Shown piece by piece: positions 33,734-42,947 of a stretch of DNA of 64,000 nt. The position numbers and the translations under genes were made by a program. How positions within the stretch are numbered: position 1 is the first letter of the stretch; each line of letters begins with the position of its first letter. The DNA comes from Vineibacter terrae (GTDB lineage: Bacteria; Pseudomonadota; Alphaproteobacteria; Reyranellales; Reyranellaceae), in NCBI RefSeq assembly GCF_008039615.1, contig NZ_VDUZ01000028.1, positions 48,823 to 112,822 of the forward strand, read 5' to 3'. The notes below the pieces were generated by a model, which worked only from the letters and a program-made list of their open reading frames with translations, ran no database searches and was not told the DNA's origin.

Positions 33734-34306
33734 GTGGCCGCCGCGCTGCCGCTGCCGCATGTCACGCTGGTGCTGGGTGGGGCGCGCTCGGGCAAGAGCA
33801 CCTATGCCGAGAAGCTCGTCGAGGGCACGCTGGCCGGCGGCGCGCCGCGGCCGGCGCTGCTGGTCGCCACCGCCGATCTCGCCGACAGCGCCCGCCACAG
33901 CGACGATGAGATGGCGGCACGGGTTGCGATGCATCGCCGGCGCCGCGGCGCCCACTGGCAGACCATCGAGGAGCCGGTCGATATCGCCGCGGTCCTGCGA
34001 CGGCAGGACGGCACGCGGCCGGTCCTGGTCGATTGCCTGACGCTGTGGCTGTCCAATCTGCTGCTGCGCGGCCATGACGTCGACAGCGCCGGCGAGTCCC
34101 TGGCGGCGGCGCTCGCGGACTCGCGGGCGACCGTCGTGCTGGTGGCCAACGAGGTCGGCCTGGGCATCGTGCCCGACAATGCGCTGGCGCGCCGCTTCCG
34201 TGACGAAGCTGGCCGCCTGAACATGCGCCTGGCGCGGCAGGCGGGCCAGGTGGTGCTGCTCGTGGCCGGCCTGCCGATGGCGATCAAGGGCGTGCTGCCG
34301 GCTTGA
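33734..34306 (+). CDS. cobU: Adenosylcobinamide kinase / guanylyltransferase
   Basis: The 190-residue bifunctional enzyme (CobP in Pseudomonas denitrificans naming) phosphorylates adenosylcobinamide and adds GMP. The P-loop GGARSGKSTYAE is intact and the guanylylation His lies in the MHRRRRGAHWQT region. VDCLTLWLSNLL and NEVGLGIVP complete the family pattern. The start is GTG. It is the last gene of cobS-cobC-cobU. Confidence 0.95.
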   Translation: MAAALPLPHVTLVLGGARSGKSTYAEKLVEGTLAGGAPRPALLVATADLADSARHSDDEMAARVAMHRRRRGAHWQTIEEPVDIAAVLRRQDGTRPVLVDCLTLWLSNLLLRGHDVDSAGESLAAALADSRATVVLVANEVGLGIVPDNALARRFRDEAGRLNMRLARQAGQVVLLVAGLPMAIKGVLPA

Positions 34307-34412
34307 CGGAAGCTGCTGGCGCCGAGTTCGCCGCGCGCGGGCGGATGGTGCCGCGGCGCCTTGCCGGGATAGCTCTCGGGACGCGGCTGTGCCGCTTCGG
34401 AGCCGTCGATCG

Positions 34413-35339
34413 ATGTCCTCTCCCGCAGCACGTTCCATGAATGGCCTCGAGTGGCTGCTGCTGATCAGCCTGTCGGTGCTGTGGGGCGGCTCCTTCCTGT
34501 TCGGCAAGATCGCGGTCGCCGAGATGGCGCCGCTGTCGGTGAGCTTGGGCCGCGTGGCGCTGGCGGCGCTGGCCCTAAACCTGCTGTTGCTGGCGCGGGG
34601 CCAGCACCTGCCGTTGGGCCGGGCCAGCTGGCGGGCGTTCCTGGGGATGGGGCTGCTCAACAACGCGGTGCCGTTCACGCTGATCTTCTGGGGCCAGGTC
34701 CATATCGGCGCCGGCCTGGCCTCGATCCTCAACGCCACCACGCCGCTGTGGACGGTGGTCGTGGCGCATCTGCTGACCACCGACGAGAAGATGAATGCCG
34801 GCAAGCTGCTGGGGGTGCTGCTCGGCATTGCCGGGGTTGCCGCGCTGATCGGCCCGTCGGCGCTGGCGGGCATCGGCGGCGACGTGCCGGCGATGATCGC
34901 GGTCGTGCTCGCGACCCTGTCCTATGCCTGCGCCGGCATCTTCGGCCGGCGCTTCGCGCGCATGGGGCTGGCGCCGCTGTCGGTCGCCACGGGGCAGGTC
35001 ACGGCGGCGACGGCGATCATGCTGCCGCTGGTGCTGCTGGTCGATCGCCCCTGGACCGCAGCCGCGCCGGGCTCGGCCGCGGTTGCGGCGCTGGTCGGCC
35101 TCGCCCTGGCCAGCACGGCGCTGGCCTATGTCATCTACTTCCGCGTGCTCGCGACCGCCGGCGCCACCAACCTGCTGCTGGTGACGTTCCTGATTCCGCC
35201 CAGCGCGCTGGCCTTCGGCGTGACGCTGCTCGGCGAGCACGTGCTGCCGCGCCATCTGCTGGGCCTCGCCCTGATCGGCGGCGGGCTGGTGGCGATCGAC
35301 GGCCGCGTGTGGCGGCGCCTTCGGCATCGAAGCGCCTGA
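34413..35339 (+). CDS. EamA-family transporter (DMT superfamily), copy 2
   Basis: The product has about 308 residues and ten helices in two EamA repeats. LSVLWGGSFLFGKIAV, LNNAVPFTLIFWGQ-HI--GLASILNATTPLWTV and YFRVLATAGATNLLLVTFLIP are typical of the RhaT/EamA class with a drug- or metabolite-exporter pattern. ATGs at 34389, 34413 and 34437 are possible; 34413 has GGAG about 10 nt upstream. It shares little with copy 1 at 26543 beyond the fold, so it is not a recent duplicate. Confidence 0.9.
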   Translation: MSSPAARSMNGLEWLLLISLSVLWGGSFLFGKIAVAEMAPLSVSLGRVALAALALNLLLLARGQHLPLGRASWRAFLGMGLLNNAVPFTLIFWGQVHIGAGLASILNATTPLWTVVVAHLLTTDEKMNAGKLLGVLLGIAGVAALIGPSALAGIGGDVPAMIAVVLATLSYACAGIFGRRFARMGLAPLSVATGQVTAATAIMLPLVLLVDRPWTAAAPGSAAVAALVGLALASTALAYVIYFRVLATAGATNLLLVTFLIPPSALAFGVTLLGEHVLPRHLLGLALIGGGLVAIDGRVWRRLRHRSA

Positions 35340-35397
35340 CGCTCCTCCTGGTGATGGATAGCGATGGCGCCGCCGCCATGCCGCGTTATGCTGGCAT

Positions 35398-35886
35398 ATG
35401 CGTGTGCGTGATTCGGGGACCGACCTGGTGGTCGACGATCATCCGACCTTCGATCGGTGGGTCGGCCTGTTCAATTGCGTGATCGCCGGCGCCTGCGCCG
35501 CGATCGCCATCGACCACTACCGGCCGGGCGGCGAGCTGCGCGACGTCTTCCTGCTCCTGATCGTGCCGTTTGCCATCCTGATCGCCGCGCTGGGCCTGTG
35601 GCGGGCCCTGGCGCGGCCCGATACCTTCCTTCACGTCGACGGTGCCCATGGCGTGGTCCGGCTGGTCCGTCGGACCGTTCTGCGTCGGACCGACCGCCGG
35701 TGGCCGGCGGCAGAGGTCGTACGCTTCGTGCGCGCGCAGCGGCCGGGGCGCGACGGCGAGCCGGCCTATCGCCTGCGCATCGATCTCGCCGACGGCACGA
35801 CGCTGCCGGCATCCACCTTGTGGCTGACCGACAGTGCCGCCATCGACGGCGTGATCGCCCGTGCCCATGCGCTGCTGGGCAAGTGA
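35398..35886 (+). CDS. Two-helix membrane protein of unknown function
   Basis: The 162-residue protein has two hydrophobic helices (about 22-39 and 48-68) followed by a soluble half with a beta-rich, PH-like look (FLHVDGAHGVVRLVRR, EPAYRLRIDLADGTTLPASTLWL). I do not recognise the family. It stands alone between the transporter and the SYLF gene. ATG at 35398 lacks a strong ribosome site. Confidence 0.6.
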   Translation: MRVRDSGTDLVVDDHPTFDRWVGLFNCVIAGACAAIAIDHYRPGGELRDVFLLLIVPFAILIAALGLWRALARPDTFLHVDGAHGVVRLVRRTVLRRTDRRWPAAEVVRFVRAQRPGRDGEPAYRLRIDLADGTTLPASTLWLTDSAAIDGVIARAHALLGK

Positions 35887-36024
35887 GCGCCGACTGCTGA
35901 AAAGCTGCCACATTTCTGCCCTGACCGAAATCGATGATCCCGGCGCCCGGGAGTGTTATGGTGGTCTCGCCATGGCGAAAAAGGCGTCCCTCCGCCGGCC
36001 ATGGCCAGAAACGGAGAACAAAAT

Positions 36025-36720
36025 ATGCCGACGTCCCGCCCGACGCTTTCGCGTCGTCTACTCGTTGCTTCGGCGGCTTTTGGGCCCCTGATCGCTGCAA
36101 CAACACCTGCCATGGCCGACGCCAAGCGCCAGGCCCTGGTCAACGATGCGCTTGCGGCCGCGCAACGCGTGCTCGAGAGCAATGAATTTCCCGATGCTCC
36201 CAACCAGCTCAAACGGGCGCGGGCAGTCCTGATCCTGCCCAGCTTCGCCCAGGCCGCCTTCCTGATCGGCGGGGCTGGCGGCCGCGGCGTGCTGATGGCC
36301 CGCTACGGCGCCGGCGACTGGGGCTACCCGGCCTTCATGACCATGGGCTCGGGCAGCCTGGGCCTGCAGATCGGCGGCCGCGTGCAGGAGATCCTGCTGA
36401 TCGTGCTCACCGACAAGGGCCTGAATGCGCTGCTCGACAGCAGGTTCAAGTTCGGCGCCGAGGGCGGCGTCACGGTGATCAATGCCGGCGTCGGCATCGC
36501 CGGGGCCACGACCGGCGCCGTCGGCGCCGACATCGTGGCCTATTCCAAGGCCAGCGGACTGTTTATCGGCGGCGCCCTCGAAGGCTCGTACCTGGAGCCG
36601 GACAACGACTGGAACGCGCTCTACTACGGCCAGGGCGCGCGCGGTCGCGACATCGTCATGGACCGGCGCTACACGAACCCCGGTGCGAACGGGCTGCGCC
36701 AGTATCTGGCACGGTACTGA
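36025..36720 (+). CDS. SYLF/Ysc84-type lipid-binding exported protein
   Basis: The 231-residue protein begins with a Tat- or Sec-like signal (SRRLLVASAAFGPLIAATTPAMA), then a SYLF domain: A---L-----FPDAPNQLKRARAVLILPSF, GRGVLMAR, G-WG-PAF-TMGSGS-GLQIGG, LTDKGLNALL and KFGAEGGVTVINAGVG. The domain binds phosphoinositides in eukaryotes; in bacteria the role is unknown. AGGAGA-like bases lie 7 nt before the ATG. Confidence 0.9.
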   Translation: MPTSRPTLSRRLLVASAAFGPLIAATTPAMADAKRQALVNDALAAAQRVLESNEFPDAPNQLKRARAVLILPSFAQAAFLIGGAGGRGVLMARYGAGDWGYPAFMTMGSGSLGLQIGGRVQEILLIVLTDKGLNALLDSRFKFGAEGGVTVINAGVGIAGATTGAVGADIVAYSKASGLFIGGALEGSYLEPDNDWNALYYGQGARGRDIVMDRRYTNPGANGLRQYLARY

Positions 36721-36780
36721 ACCCGCTGCGGCGCGTCCCCACGCTGGGGCGCGCGACCCCACCATTGCCGTCCGTCGTCA

Positions 36781-36808
36781 GGTGTTGCCGCGGCAGCACC
36801 TCCTTTCC
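36781..36808 (+). terminator. Terminator after the SYLF gene
   Basis: GGTGTTGCCG directly followed by CGGCAGCACC forms a 10-bp stem with one G-U pair, followed by TCCTTTCC. A second, bulged stem (GCGCG-CCCCA / TGGGG-CGCGC) lies earlier at 36731-36755. Together they are a plausible transcription end 60-90 nt after the stop codon. Confidence 0.5.
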
Positions 36809-36832
36809 GCGTTGAGTTGAGAGTAGTTGCCC

Positions 36833-37744
36833 ATGCTGGGAAAGATCATCGCGTTCGTATTGAGCCTGTCTATCGCTTCCACTGCCGGTATCGAATTTGC
36901 CACGGCCGCCCCGGCAGCGCCTGCCAAGCCAGCCAAGCCGGTTCACAAAGCTGCGCCCAAGGGGCAGCCGGCGGCGGCGCAGCCCCGCCCCGCCAAGAGG
37001 AAGCCGGCGGTCGCGCAGGGGACAAAGGCGCAGCGGCCCGCCGCCAAGCGGCCGCAGGCCGTCAGGACATCGCAGCGGTCGGCGGCGCCCTCGCGCAATG
37101 CCCGGCCGGCCAAGAAGACCGCCATGCGGGCCTCGGCGCGCATGGCGCGGCCAGGCTCGCGCCTGCCGGCGCGGCCGACCTCAGGCCGGCCCGCCGCGAC
37201 GTCCGACGCCGCTGTCGTAGCCGACAACAAGCGCCGCTCGACACGCTTCGGCCGGATGCCGACCTTCACGCCGCCGCTGGGGCCGCTGCCCGATACGGGC
37301 GCGGACCGGACCCTGTCCTTCTATAATGTCCATACGGGCGAGTCGCTGGTCGTCACCTATTGGCGCGATGGCCAGTACGTGCAGTCCGAGCTCGATCGGC
37401 TGAATGCATTCCTGGCCGATCGCCGCAACGGCGACCAGGTGCAGATGGACCCGGCTCTGTTCGATATCCTGTGGCGGGTCCGCCGCCAGCTGCGGTCGAC
37501 GGCGACGTATCGCGTGCTGTCGGCCTACCGCTCGCCGCAGACCAACGCCTGGCTCGCCAGCGTCAGCAGCGGCGTGGCCTCCGACAGCCTGCATATGCGC
37601 GGCCAGGCGATGGACATCATGCTGCCCGGCCGCACTGCCGGGCAGATCCGTCAAGCGGCCCGCGCCCTGGGCCTGGGCGGCGTCGGCTACTACCCGCGCA
37701 GCGGCTTCGTGCACCTCGACACGGGACCGGTGCGCTACTGGTGA
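36833..37744 (+). CDS. DUF882/YcbK-type M15 peptidase with a Pro/Ala/Lys-rich linker
   Basis: The 303-residue protein has a signal or anchor segment (1-26), a long low-complexity region rich in Ala, Pro, Lys and Arg (about 27-130), and a DUF882 domain. The zinc ligands are His and Asp in SLHMRGQAMDI and His in GFVHLDTGPVRYW, as in M15 D-Ala-D-Ala peptidases. It probably trims peptidoglycan in the periplasm. The linker may reach through or bind the cell wall. ATG at 36833 is preferred to a TTG 6 nt upstream. Confidence 0.9.
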   Translation: MLGKIIAFVLSLSIASTAGIEFATAAPAAPAKPAKPVHKAAPKGQPAAAQPRPAKRKPAVAQGTKAQRPAAKRPQAVRTSQRSAAPSRNARPAKKTAMRASARMARPGSRLPARPTSGRPAATSDAAVVADNKRRSTRFGRMPTFTPPLGPLPDTGADRTLSFYNVHTGESLVVTYWRDGQYVQSELDRLNAFLADRRNGDQVQMDPALFDILWRVRRQLRSTATYRVLSAYRSPQTNAWLASVSSGVASDSLHMRGQAMDIMLPGRTAGQIRQAARALGLGGVGYYPRSGFVHLDTGPVRYW

Positions 37745-37757
37745 GGCGGCGCCGCCG

Positions 37758-37912
37758 CTACAGGGCCCGCAGGAAGGCGACCAGGTCGCCTTTCTCGGGC
37801 TGCGTCAGCCTGGGCTCCAGCGCCAGTCGGCGGCCGTCACCGGATCGCCGTCGAACTAGGCGGCGCGCTGCTCGAGCCCGGTGAAGTCCTCAGACGGCCG
37901 GTCCGAGCAGAG
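37758..37912 (-). pseudogene. Possible 3' remnant of a cytochrome c / di-heme peroxidase gene
   Basis: On the minus strand the bases before a TAG at 37758-37760 read LALEPRLTQPEKGDLVAFLRAL, the usual end of class I cytochromes and MauG-type di-heme peroxidases (LT--EK-DLVAFLRALT). No heme motif or start codon is present upstream, and other frames are broken (a TAG within 40 codons). The rest of the gene appears lost between the DUF882 and ankyrin genes. The match is short, so this remains tentative. Confidence 0.4.
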
Positions 37913-37913
37913 G

Positions 37914-38486
37914 TCAGCCCTTGCCGCCGGCGCGGCGCAGCAGATCGGTGACGCTGCTGCCACGGCGGGACTCGCGCGCATAGGCCATCGCGGTGCGGCC
38001 GGTGTAGTCGGCGACGTTGGGGTCGGCGCGCTTGTCGAGAAGCGCCCGCACGATCTCGGTCGAGCCGTTGCGGGCGGCCATCATCATCGCCGTGAGGCCC
38101 TGGCGGTCCTGGGCGTTCACACGAGGATTGCGACGCAGCAGAAGCTGCACCATCTCCGGATCGTTGCGTTCGGCCGCGCGGATCAGGGCCGTGCGGCCGT
38201 CGCGGTCCGTTCCGTCGATGATCGCGCCGCCCTTCAACAGGGCATCGGCGATCTCGACATAGCCCTTGGACACGGCCACGATCAGCAGCGGCTGTCGCTG
38301 CACGTCGATCTGATTGGCGCTCTCACCCTTCAGCAGGCCTTGCCGCACGCCCGTGAGGTCACCTTTCTCGACCGCTGTCACCATCGGCCGCGTGAGCTGG
38401 ATCTCGATCTGCGCCTGCGCCGGCGCGGCGGACAAGGCGCCGAGCGCCAACATCGCGGCGCAGGCCAAAGCCCTGGTGTGCTTCAT
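37914..38486 (-). CDS. Exported ankyrin-repeat protein
   Basis: The 190-residue protein has a signal peptide (MKHTRALACAAMLALGALSAAPAQA) and about four ankyrin repeats, visible as G---IDVQRQPLLIVAVSKGYVEIADALLKGGA, DRDGRTALIRAAERNDPEMVQLLL and DRQGLTAMMMAARNGSTEIVRALL. It probably binds a partner in the periplasm. It is the last gene of the run rsmI-yraN-sirB1-gshB-ankyrin, 23 nt after gshB. Confidence 0.9.
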   Translation of the reverse strand: MKHTRALACAAMLALGALSAAPAQAQIEIQLTRPMVTAVEKGDLTGVRQGLLKGESANQIDVQRQPLLIVAVSKGYVEIADALLKGGAIIDGTDRDGRTALIRAAERNDPEMVQLLLRRNPRVNAQDRQGLTAMMMAARNGSTEIVRALLDKRADPNVADYTGRTAMAYARESRRGSSVTDLLRRAGGKG

Positions 38487-38509
38487 GGGATGTCTCCGTA
38501 CGCCCGCTT

Positions 38510-39463
38510 CTATCGCGCGCCGTGCGCGCGCTTTTCCTCGACCACATCCCAGATGCGGCCCTCCAGGTTCACGCCATCGAAGCGGTTGATCTGCTGCAGG
38601 CCGGTGGGCGACGTCACGTTGATTTCCGTCAGCCAGTTGCCGATGACGTCGATGCCGACGAAGATCAGGCCGCGCTCCTTCAGGGCCGGGCCGATCGCAG
38701 CGCAGATCTCGCGATCACGCCGGGTCAGCGTCGCCTTCACGGGCACGCCGCCGACATGCATGTTCGACCGTGCCTCACCTTCTGCGGGCACGCGGTCGAT
38801 GGCGCCGACCGGCTCGCCGTCGATGAGGATGATGCGCTTGTCGCCCTGGCGCACTTCCGGCACGTAGCGCTGGGCGATGATCGGCTCGCGCGACGTCTTG
38901 GAGAACATCTCCAGCAGCGCGGTGAGGTTCTCGTCGTCCGGCTTGACGCGGAACACGCCGGCGCCGCCGTTGCCGAACAGCGGCTTCAGGATGATGTCCT
39001 TGTGCTCGGCGCGGAACTCGCGGATGCGGGCGCCGTCTGACGCGATCAGCGTCGGCGGCATGATGCCGTCGAAATGCGTCACGAACAGCTTTTCCGGCGC
39101 ATTGCGCACGCTCGCCGGATCGTTGACCACCAGCGCCCTGGGATGAATGTGCTCCAGCAGGTGTGTCGTGGTGATGTAGGCCATGTCGAAAGGCGGATCC
39201 TGCCGCAGCCACACGACGTCGAGGGTCGCGAGGTCCAGGATCTCGGCGGGGCCGAGCTCGTAGTGGCGGCCCTTCTCGCGCCGCACCGTCATCGGCTGCG
39301 CCTTGGCCATCACCTTGCGGTCGTGAAAGAACAGGTCCGGCGGCGTGTAGTGGTACATCGTGTGGCCGCGGGTCTGCGCTTCGAGCGCCAGCGCGAACGT
39401 CGAATCGGCCTCGATGTCGACGGTCGAGATGTGATCCATCTGGAAGGCGACGACGAGACCCAT
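38510..39463 (-). CDS. gshB: Glutathione synthetase
   Basis: The 317-residue ATP-grasp enzyme joins gamma-glutamylcysteine and glycine. [53 protein letters not shown], the [22 protein letters not shown] strand and the INVTSPTG metal-site motif are all present. GGAGGA 6-7 nt before the ATG at 39463 decides the start. It sits within the rsmI-yraN-sirB1 run, an arrangement I have met in other alphaproteobacteria. Confidence 0.96.
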   Translation of the reverse strand: MGLVVAFQMDHISTVDIEADSTFALALEAQTRGHTMYHYTPPDLFFHDRKVMAKAQPMTVRREKGRHYELGPAEILDLATLDVVWLRQDPPFDMAYITTTHLLEHIHPRALVVNDPASVRNAPEKLFVTHFDGIMPPTLIASDGARIREFRAEHKDIILKPLFGNGGAGVFRVKPDDENLTALLEMFSKTSREPIIAQRYVPEVRQGDKRIILIDGEPVGAIDRVPAEGEARSNMHVGGVPVKATLTRRDREICAAIGPALKERGLIFVGIDVIGNWLTEINVTSPTGLQQINRFDGVNLEGRIWDVVEEKRAHGAR

Positions 39464-39501
39464 GCGCGATTCCTCCGGCACCGCCCGGCCGGCGGCCACG
39501 C

Positions 39502-40377
39502 TCAGTTAAGCCGCCGCCGCAGTTCGCGCAAGAGAGCCGTGGCGTCGCGCCGTGCCTTGGCGCGGGCTGCCGTCACCTCGGGATCGTGCGACTCGGGGGT
39601 TTCGGCGTCGACAGCCAGGAACCGGTCGAAGGCGCGGCAGGCAGCGCCGACGGCGTCGACCTGTGCGTTGAGCGAGCCGGCTTCGAACCACAGCTCCGAT
39701 CGTTCGGGGGCGACGGCTGTCATCCGTTCCAGCGTGGCCGTGGCCCCGGTCGTGTCGCCGCTGTTGAGCTGGCGGATCTTGATGTTGTTCTCCAGGCGCA
39801 GCAGCACGTCGCGGTCGGGCACGGTGGCGACATGCTGCGGCTGAAGCTCTGCCTGCGCGCCATGCATGGCTTTCAGCAGCGCCCGCAGGTCGGGCGGCTG
39901 CAGGGTGGCCCCGGCGTTGAATGGATCGAGCACCGTGCGCGTGCCCTCGGCATCGAGCAGCACCAGGAAATGCCCGGGGAACGATACGCCGACGCAGTAC
40001 CAGCCTTGCGCGCGTGCCGCCTGCAGCCAGACCAGGCTGAGCGCCACCGGCAGGCCGCGCCGCCGGTCGATCACCGCAGCCAGGTCGGCGTTCTGCAGGT
40101 CGTCGTAGGTCTCGCGGTCACCGCGGTAGCCGTAGCCGTGCACCAGAACCTCGCGCAGCGCCTCCACCGGCCGCCGCCGGCGGCGCACCTGGTCGCCGAC
40201 CTCCGCGCACAACGTCGCCACGTGGGCCCGATAGGGAGCATCTTCCAGGCCGGGACGGCGCAGCGCCGACAGGACCAGGCCGGCTTCGACGATATCGACG
40301 GCCACATCGCCTGCGGCGCACAGCGCCGTCAGCCGCCGCAACAGCGCGGGGCGATCCGCCTTGGCCTGGTCCGTCAT
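39502..40377 (-). CDS. SirB1-family transglutaminase-like/TPR protein
   Basis: The 291-residue protein has a transglutaminase-like core ([45 protein letters not shown]) with the RRGLPV and PGHFLV segments typical of SirB1, then a helical TPR-like tail ([20 protein letters not shown]). The nucleophilic Cys of true transglutaminases is not evident. The ATG at 40377 is used; a TTG upstream overlaps yraN. The role is unknown. Confidence 0.87.
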   Translation of the reverse strand: MTDQAKADRPALLRRLTALCAAGDVAVDIVEAGLVLSALRRPGLEDAPYRAHVATLCAEVGDQVRRRRRPVEALREVLVHGYGYRGDRETYDDLQNADLAAVIDRRRGLPVALSLVWLQAARAQGWYCVGVSFPGHFLVLLDAEGTRTVLDPFNAGATLQPPDLRALLKAMHGAQAELQPQHVATVPDRDVLLRLENNIKIRQLNSGDTTGATATLERMTAVAPERSELWFEAGSLNAQVDAVGAACRAFDRFLAVDAETPESHDPEVTAARAKARRDATALLRELRRRLN

Positions 40378-40408
40378 CGCGTTGCTGCCATTGCGACCAT
40401 CCGCGCCG

Positions 40409-40795
40409 TCACGGTCGCCAGGCGTCAACGATATGCGTCGGCCAGCCGCGCGGCGTCACCAGCATGGCATCGAAGCGGATCGCGCATCCGGCCAGTCCCG
40501 GACGGCGCGCGATGAACAGCTCTGCCGCACGAGCGATGCGCCGCCACTGAGGTTCTGTCAAGGCGAAGGCGGCATCGGCCGCCCGGGCGCGCGCCTTGAC
40601 CTCGACGAATGCCACCAGCGTGCCGCGGCGAGCCACGATGTCGATCTCTCCGGCCGGCGCACGCCATCGCCGGGCCAGAACGCGATAGCCGCTCAGCCGC
40701 AATCGCCAGACGCACCGCCATTCCGCCCATCGTCCCATCCGGTCGGCGGCGATGCGCCGCGGATCGGCGGCGCCGCCGGATGGCACCGATGTCAT
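40409..40795 (-). CDS. yraN: YraN (UPF0102) endonuclease-like protein
   Basis: The 128-residue protein has the YraN pattern of a small restriction-endonuclease-like fold: GYRVLARRWRAPAGEIDIVARRGTLVAFVEVKARA, where Glu, Asp and E-V-K form the active-site-like triad. Its ATG overlaps the rsmI stop by 4 nt. RsmI and YraN are commonly linked in proteobacteria. Confidence 0.92.
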   Translation of the reverse strand: MTSVPSGGAADPRRIAADRMGRWAEWRCVWRLRLSGYRVLARRWRAPAGEIDIVARRGTLVAFVEVKARARAADAAFALTEPQWRRIARAAELFIARRPGLAGCAIRFDAMLVTPRGWPTHIVDAWRP

Positions 40796-41694
40796 GGCGC
40801 TGATCGCTTCAACGCCAGCGCCTGGGCATAGACCTCGCGGCGCGGCAGGCCGAAACGGGCCGCGACCTCGGCCGCGGCCTCGCGCACACCCGTCTGGGCG
40901 AGCGCCGTGCGCAGGGCAGCCTCGATATCGCCAGCGGCAGGCCCGGCCTGCGGCCCCGGCGGCGCGATCACCAGCACGATCTCGCCCTTGGGCGGACCCG
41001 CTTCCGCGTAATGCCCGGCCAGCGCATCGAGCGGGGCGCGGCGCACCTCTTCGAAGCGCTTGGTGAGCTCGCGCGCCACGGCGGCCGGCCGTGCGCCCAG
41101 GAGATCAGCGAGATCGGCCAGCGTCTCGACCAGGCGATGCGGCGCCTCGAAGAACATCAGCGTGGCCGGCACCGACGCCAGCGACGCGATGGCCTCGCGC
41201 CGCGCCGATGGCTTGGCCGGCAGGAAGCCGGCGAACAGAAACCGTTCATTGGGCAGTCCCGCCAGCGCCAGGGCGGCGAGCGGCGCCGACGGGCCGGGCA
41301 CGACGGTGACGGGCCGTCCGGCATCGATCGCGGCGCGAACCACGCGGTGGCCGGGATCGGATACGAGCGGCATCCCCGCGTCGCTCACCAGCGCCACGAC
41401 CTTTCCGGCTGCGACCTCGGCGAGGATGCGGTCGGCGGCCGTGGCCTCGTTGTGGTCGTGGCAGGCGATCACCGTCGTTGAAATGCCGTAAAGCGTCAGC
41501 AGCGTGCGCGTGACCCTTGTATCCTCGCAGGCGATGATGTCGGCGGCGCGCAGGATGTCCAGAGCGCGCAGCGTTATATCGCGCGCATTGCCGATCGGTG
41601 TCGCGACAAGGTAAAGGCCCGGCGCCGGTTTACTTGCGTCGGCCCGGTCGCTACCGTCCTCGAGTGCCGGCATTGTTCGTGTTGGGAGGGCCAT
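40792..41694 (-). CDS. rsmI: 16S rRNA (cytidine-2'-O)-methyltransferase RsmI
   Basis: The 300-residue enzyme methylates C1402 of 16S rRNA. LYLVATPIGNARDITLRAL, CEDTRVTRTLL, SDAGMPLVSDPG, VPGPSAPLAALALAGL and FEAPHRL are the tetrapyrrole-methylase-fold motifs in order. The ATG at 41694 has GGAG 5 nt upstream. It is the first gene of the five-gene run to 37914 and its start codon overlaps that of the divergent LpoA-like gene. Confidence 0.95.
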   Translation of the reverse strand: MALPTRTMPALEDGSDRADASKPAPGLYLVATPIGNARDITLRALDILRAADIIACEDTRVTRTLLTLYGISTTVIACHDHNEATAADRILAEVAAGKVVALVSDAGMPLVSDPGHRVVRAAIDAGRPVTVVPGPSAPLAALALAGLPNERFLFAGFLPAKPSARREAIASLASVPATLMFFEAPHRLVETLADLADLLGARPAAVARELTKRFEEVRRAPLDALAGHYAEAGPPKGEIVLVIAPPGPQAGPAAGDIEAALRTALAQTGVREAAAEVAARFGLPRREVYAQALALKRSAP

Positions 41695-41695
41695 G

Positions 41696-42934
41696 ATGCT
41701 CCGTTCGCTCGCGCCGTTTCCGTCGATGGGCCGCGCCCCGGGATCCGGCGCTGCCGGATGGCTGGCATTGTCGGCCATCGGCCTCATGCTGGGCGCCTGC
41801 GCCGGCACCATGCAATCTAGCACGCCGCCGCCGCCGCCAGCACCTGCCGTCGCGGTGGCGACCCCCAGGCCGGAGCCGGCGCCGCGCGTGACCGCCACCG
41901 GCAAGCTCAAGGTGGCGTTGCTGCTGCCGCTGTCGGGCCGGGCGCGCGACATCGGCACGTCCATGCTGGAGGCCGCCGAGATGGCGATCTTCGATGGCGC
42001 CGGCCGCGACATCGCCATCATGCCGGTCGATTCCGGCGATACCCCCGATCGCGCCGTCGCGGCCGTGGAGCGGGCGGCGCTGAACGGCGCGGTGATCCTG
42101 CTCGGGCCATTGTTCGGGCCGGCGACCGCCGCTGCCGCGCCAGCCGCGCGCGATGCCAATCTGGAGATGGTGAGCTTCTCCAACGACGAGGGCGTGGCGC
42201 AGCCGGGTGTCTACCCCATGGGGCTGGGCGTGCAGACGCAGGTCCGCCGTGTGGCCGACTATGCGTTGGCGCAGGGTATCCGCCGGTTCGCCGTCTTCGC
42301 GCCGGCGACCGCCTATGGCGACCAGGCGACGCTGGCTCTGCGCGATGCCGTCACGACGCGCGGCGGCAGCGTGGTCGCGGCCGAGCGGTTCAACTTCAGC
42401 GGCGGCAACCTGACCGGCAGCGCCGGCCGCGTGACCCAGGCGGCCGGCGCCGAAGGCAGGACCGCCGTGCTGCTGCCGGTAGCAGGCCCGCCGCTGGCCG
42501 CGGCGACGCAAGCGCTGGAGGCCACCAGCCCGGATGCCAGGAAGGCGCAGTACATCGGCACCGGGATATGGGACACGCCCACCATCGCGGTCGATGGCAA
42601 TCTGGATGGCGCCTGGTTCGCGGCGCCGGATCCTTCCCGCCGCGCCGATTTCGAGCGCAAATACACCGCCGTGCATGGCAAGGCGCCGCACCGGCTCGCG
42701 ACCCTGGCCTACGATGCGGTGAACATGGCGGCGAAGCTGGCGCGCACCAGGCCCGGCGGCGACTTCACGGCCGCGGCGCTGAACGATCCGGAGGGCTTCC
42801 GCGGTCTTGACGGGCTCTTCCGCTTCCGCTCCGATGGGCGCGTTGAACGGGCGCTGGCAGTGCTGGAGATCGGCAAGGACCAGGTCCGTGTCATCGACCC
42901 GGCACCCAGCAGCCTGGACCGTCCAACCAACTGA
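41696..42934 (+). CDS. LpoA-like / periplasmic-binding-fold lipoprotein
   Basis: The 412-residue protein has a lipoprotein signal with lipobox LMLGAC near residue 34, a Pro-rich linker, and a leucine-binding-type fold (KLKVALLLPLSGRARDIGTSMLEAAEMAIFD, GPLFGPATAAAAPAARD, YAL-QGIRRFAVFAPATAYG). In Escherichia coli the gene beside rsmI and yraN is lpoA, an activator of penicillin-binding protein 1A, so that role is likely. ATG at 41696 has GGGAGG 6 nt upstream; ATG at 41693 would be too close. Confidence 0.88.
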   Translation: MLRSLAPFPSMGRAPGSGAAGWLALSAIGLMLGACAGTMQSSTPPPPPAPAVAVATPRPEPAPRVTATGKLKVALLLPLSGRARDIGTSMLEAAEMAIFDGAGRDIAIMPVDSGDTPDRAVAAVERAALNGAVILLGPLFGPATAAAAPAARDANLEMVSFSNDEGVAQPGVYPMGLGVQTQVRRVADYALAQGIRRFAVFAPATAYGDQATLALRDAVTTRGGSVVAAERFNFSGGNLTGSAGRVTQAAGAEGRTAVLLPVAGPPLAAATQALEATSPDARKAQYIGTGIWDTPTIAVDGNLDGAWFAAPDPSRRADFERKYTAVHGKAPHRLATLAYDAVNMAAKLARTRPGGDFTAAALNDPEGFRGLDGLFRFRSDGRVERALAVLEIGKDQVRVIDPAPSSLDRPTN

Positions 42935-42947
42935 TGATCCTCGATCC

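Noticed and set aside
35398..35886. Membrane protein as a PH-domain regulator
   Set aside because: The soluble half has a suitable strand pattern but no clear motif, so I left it unnamed.
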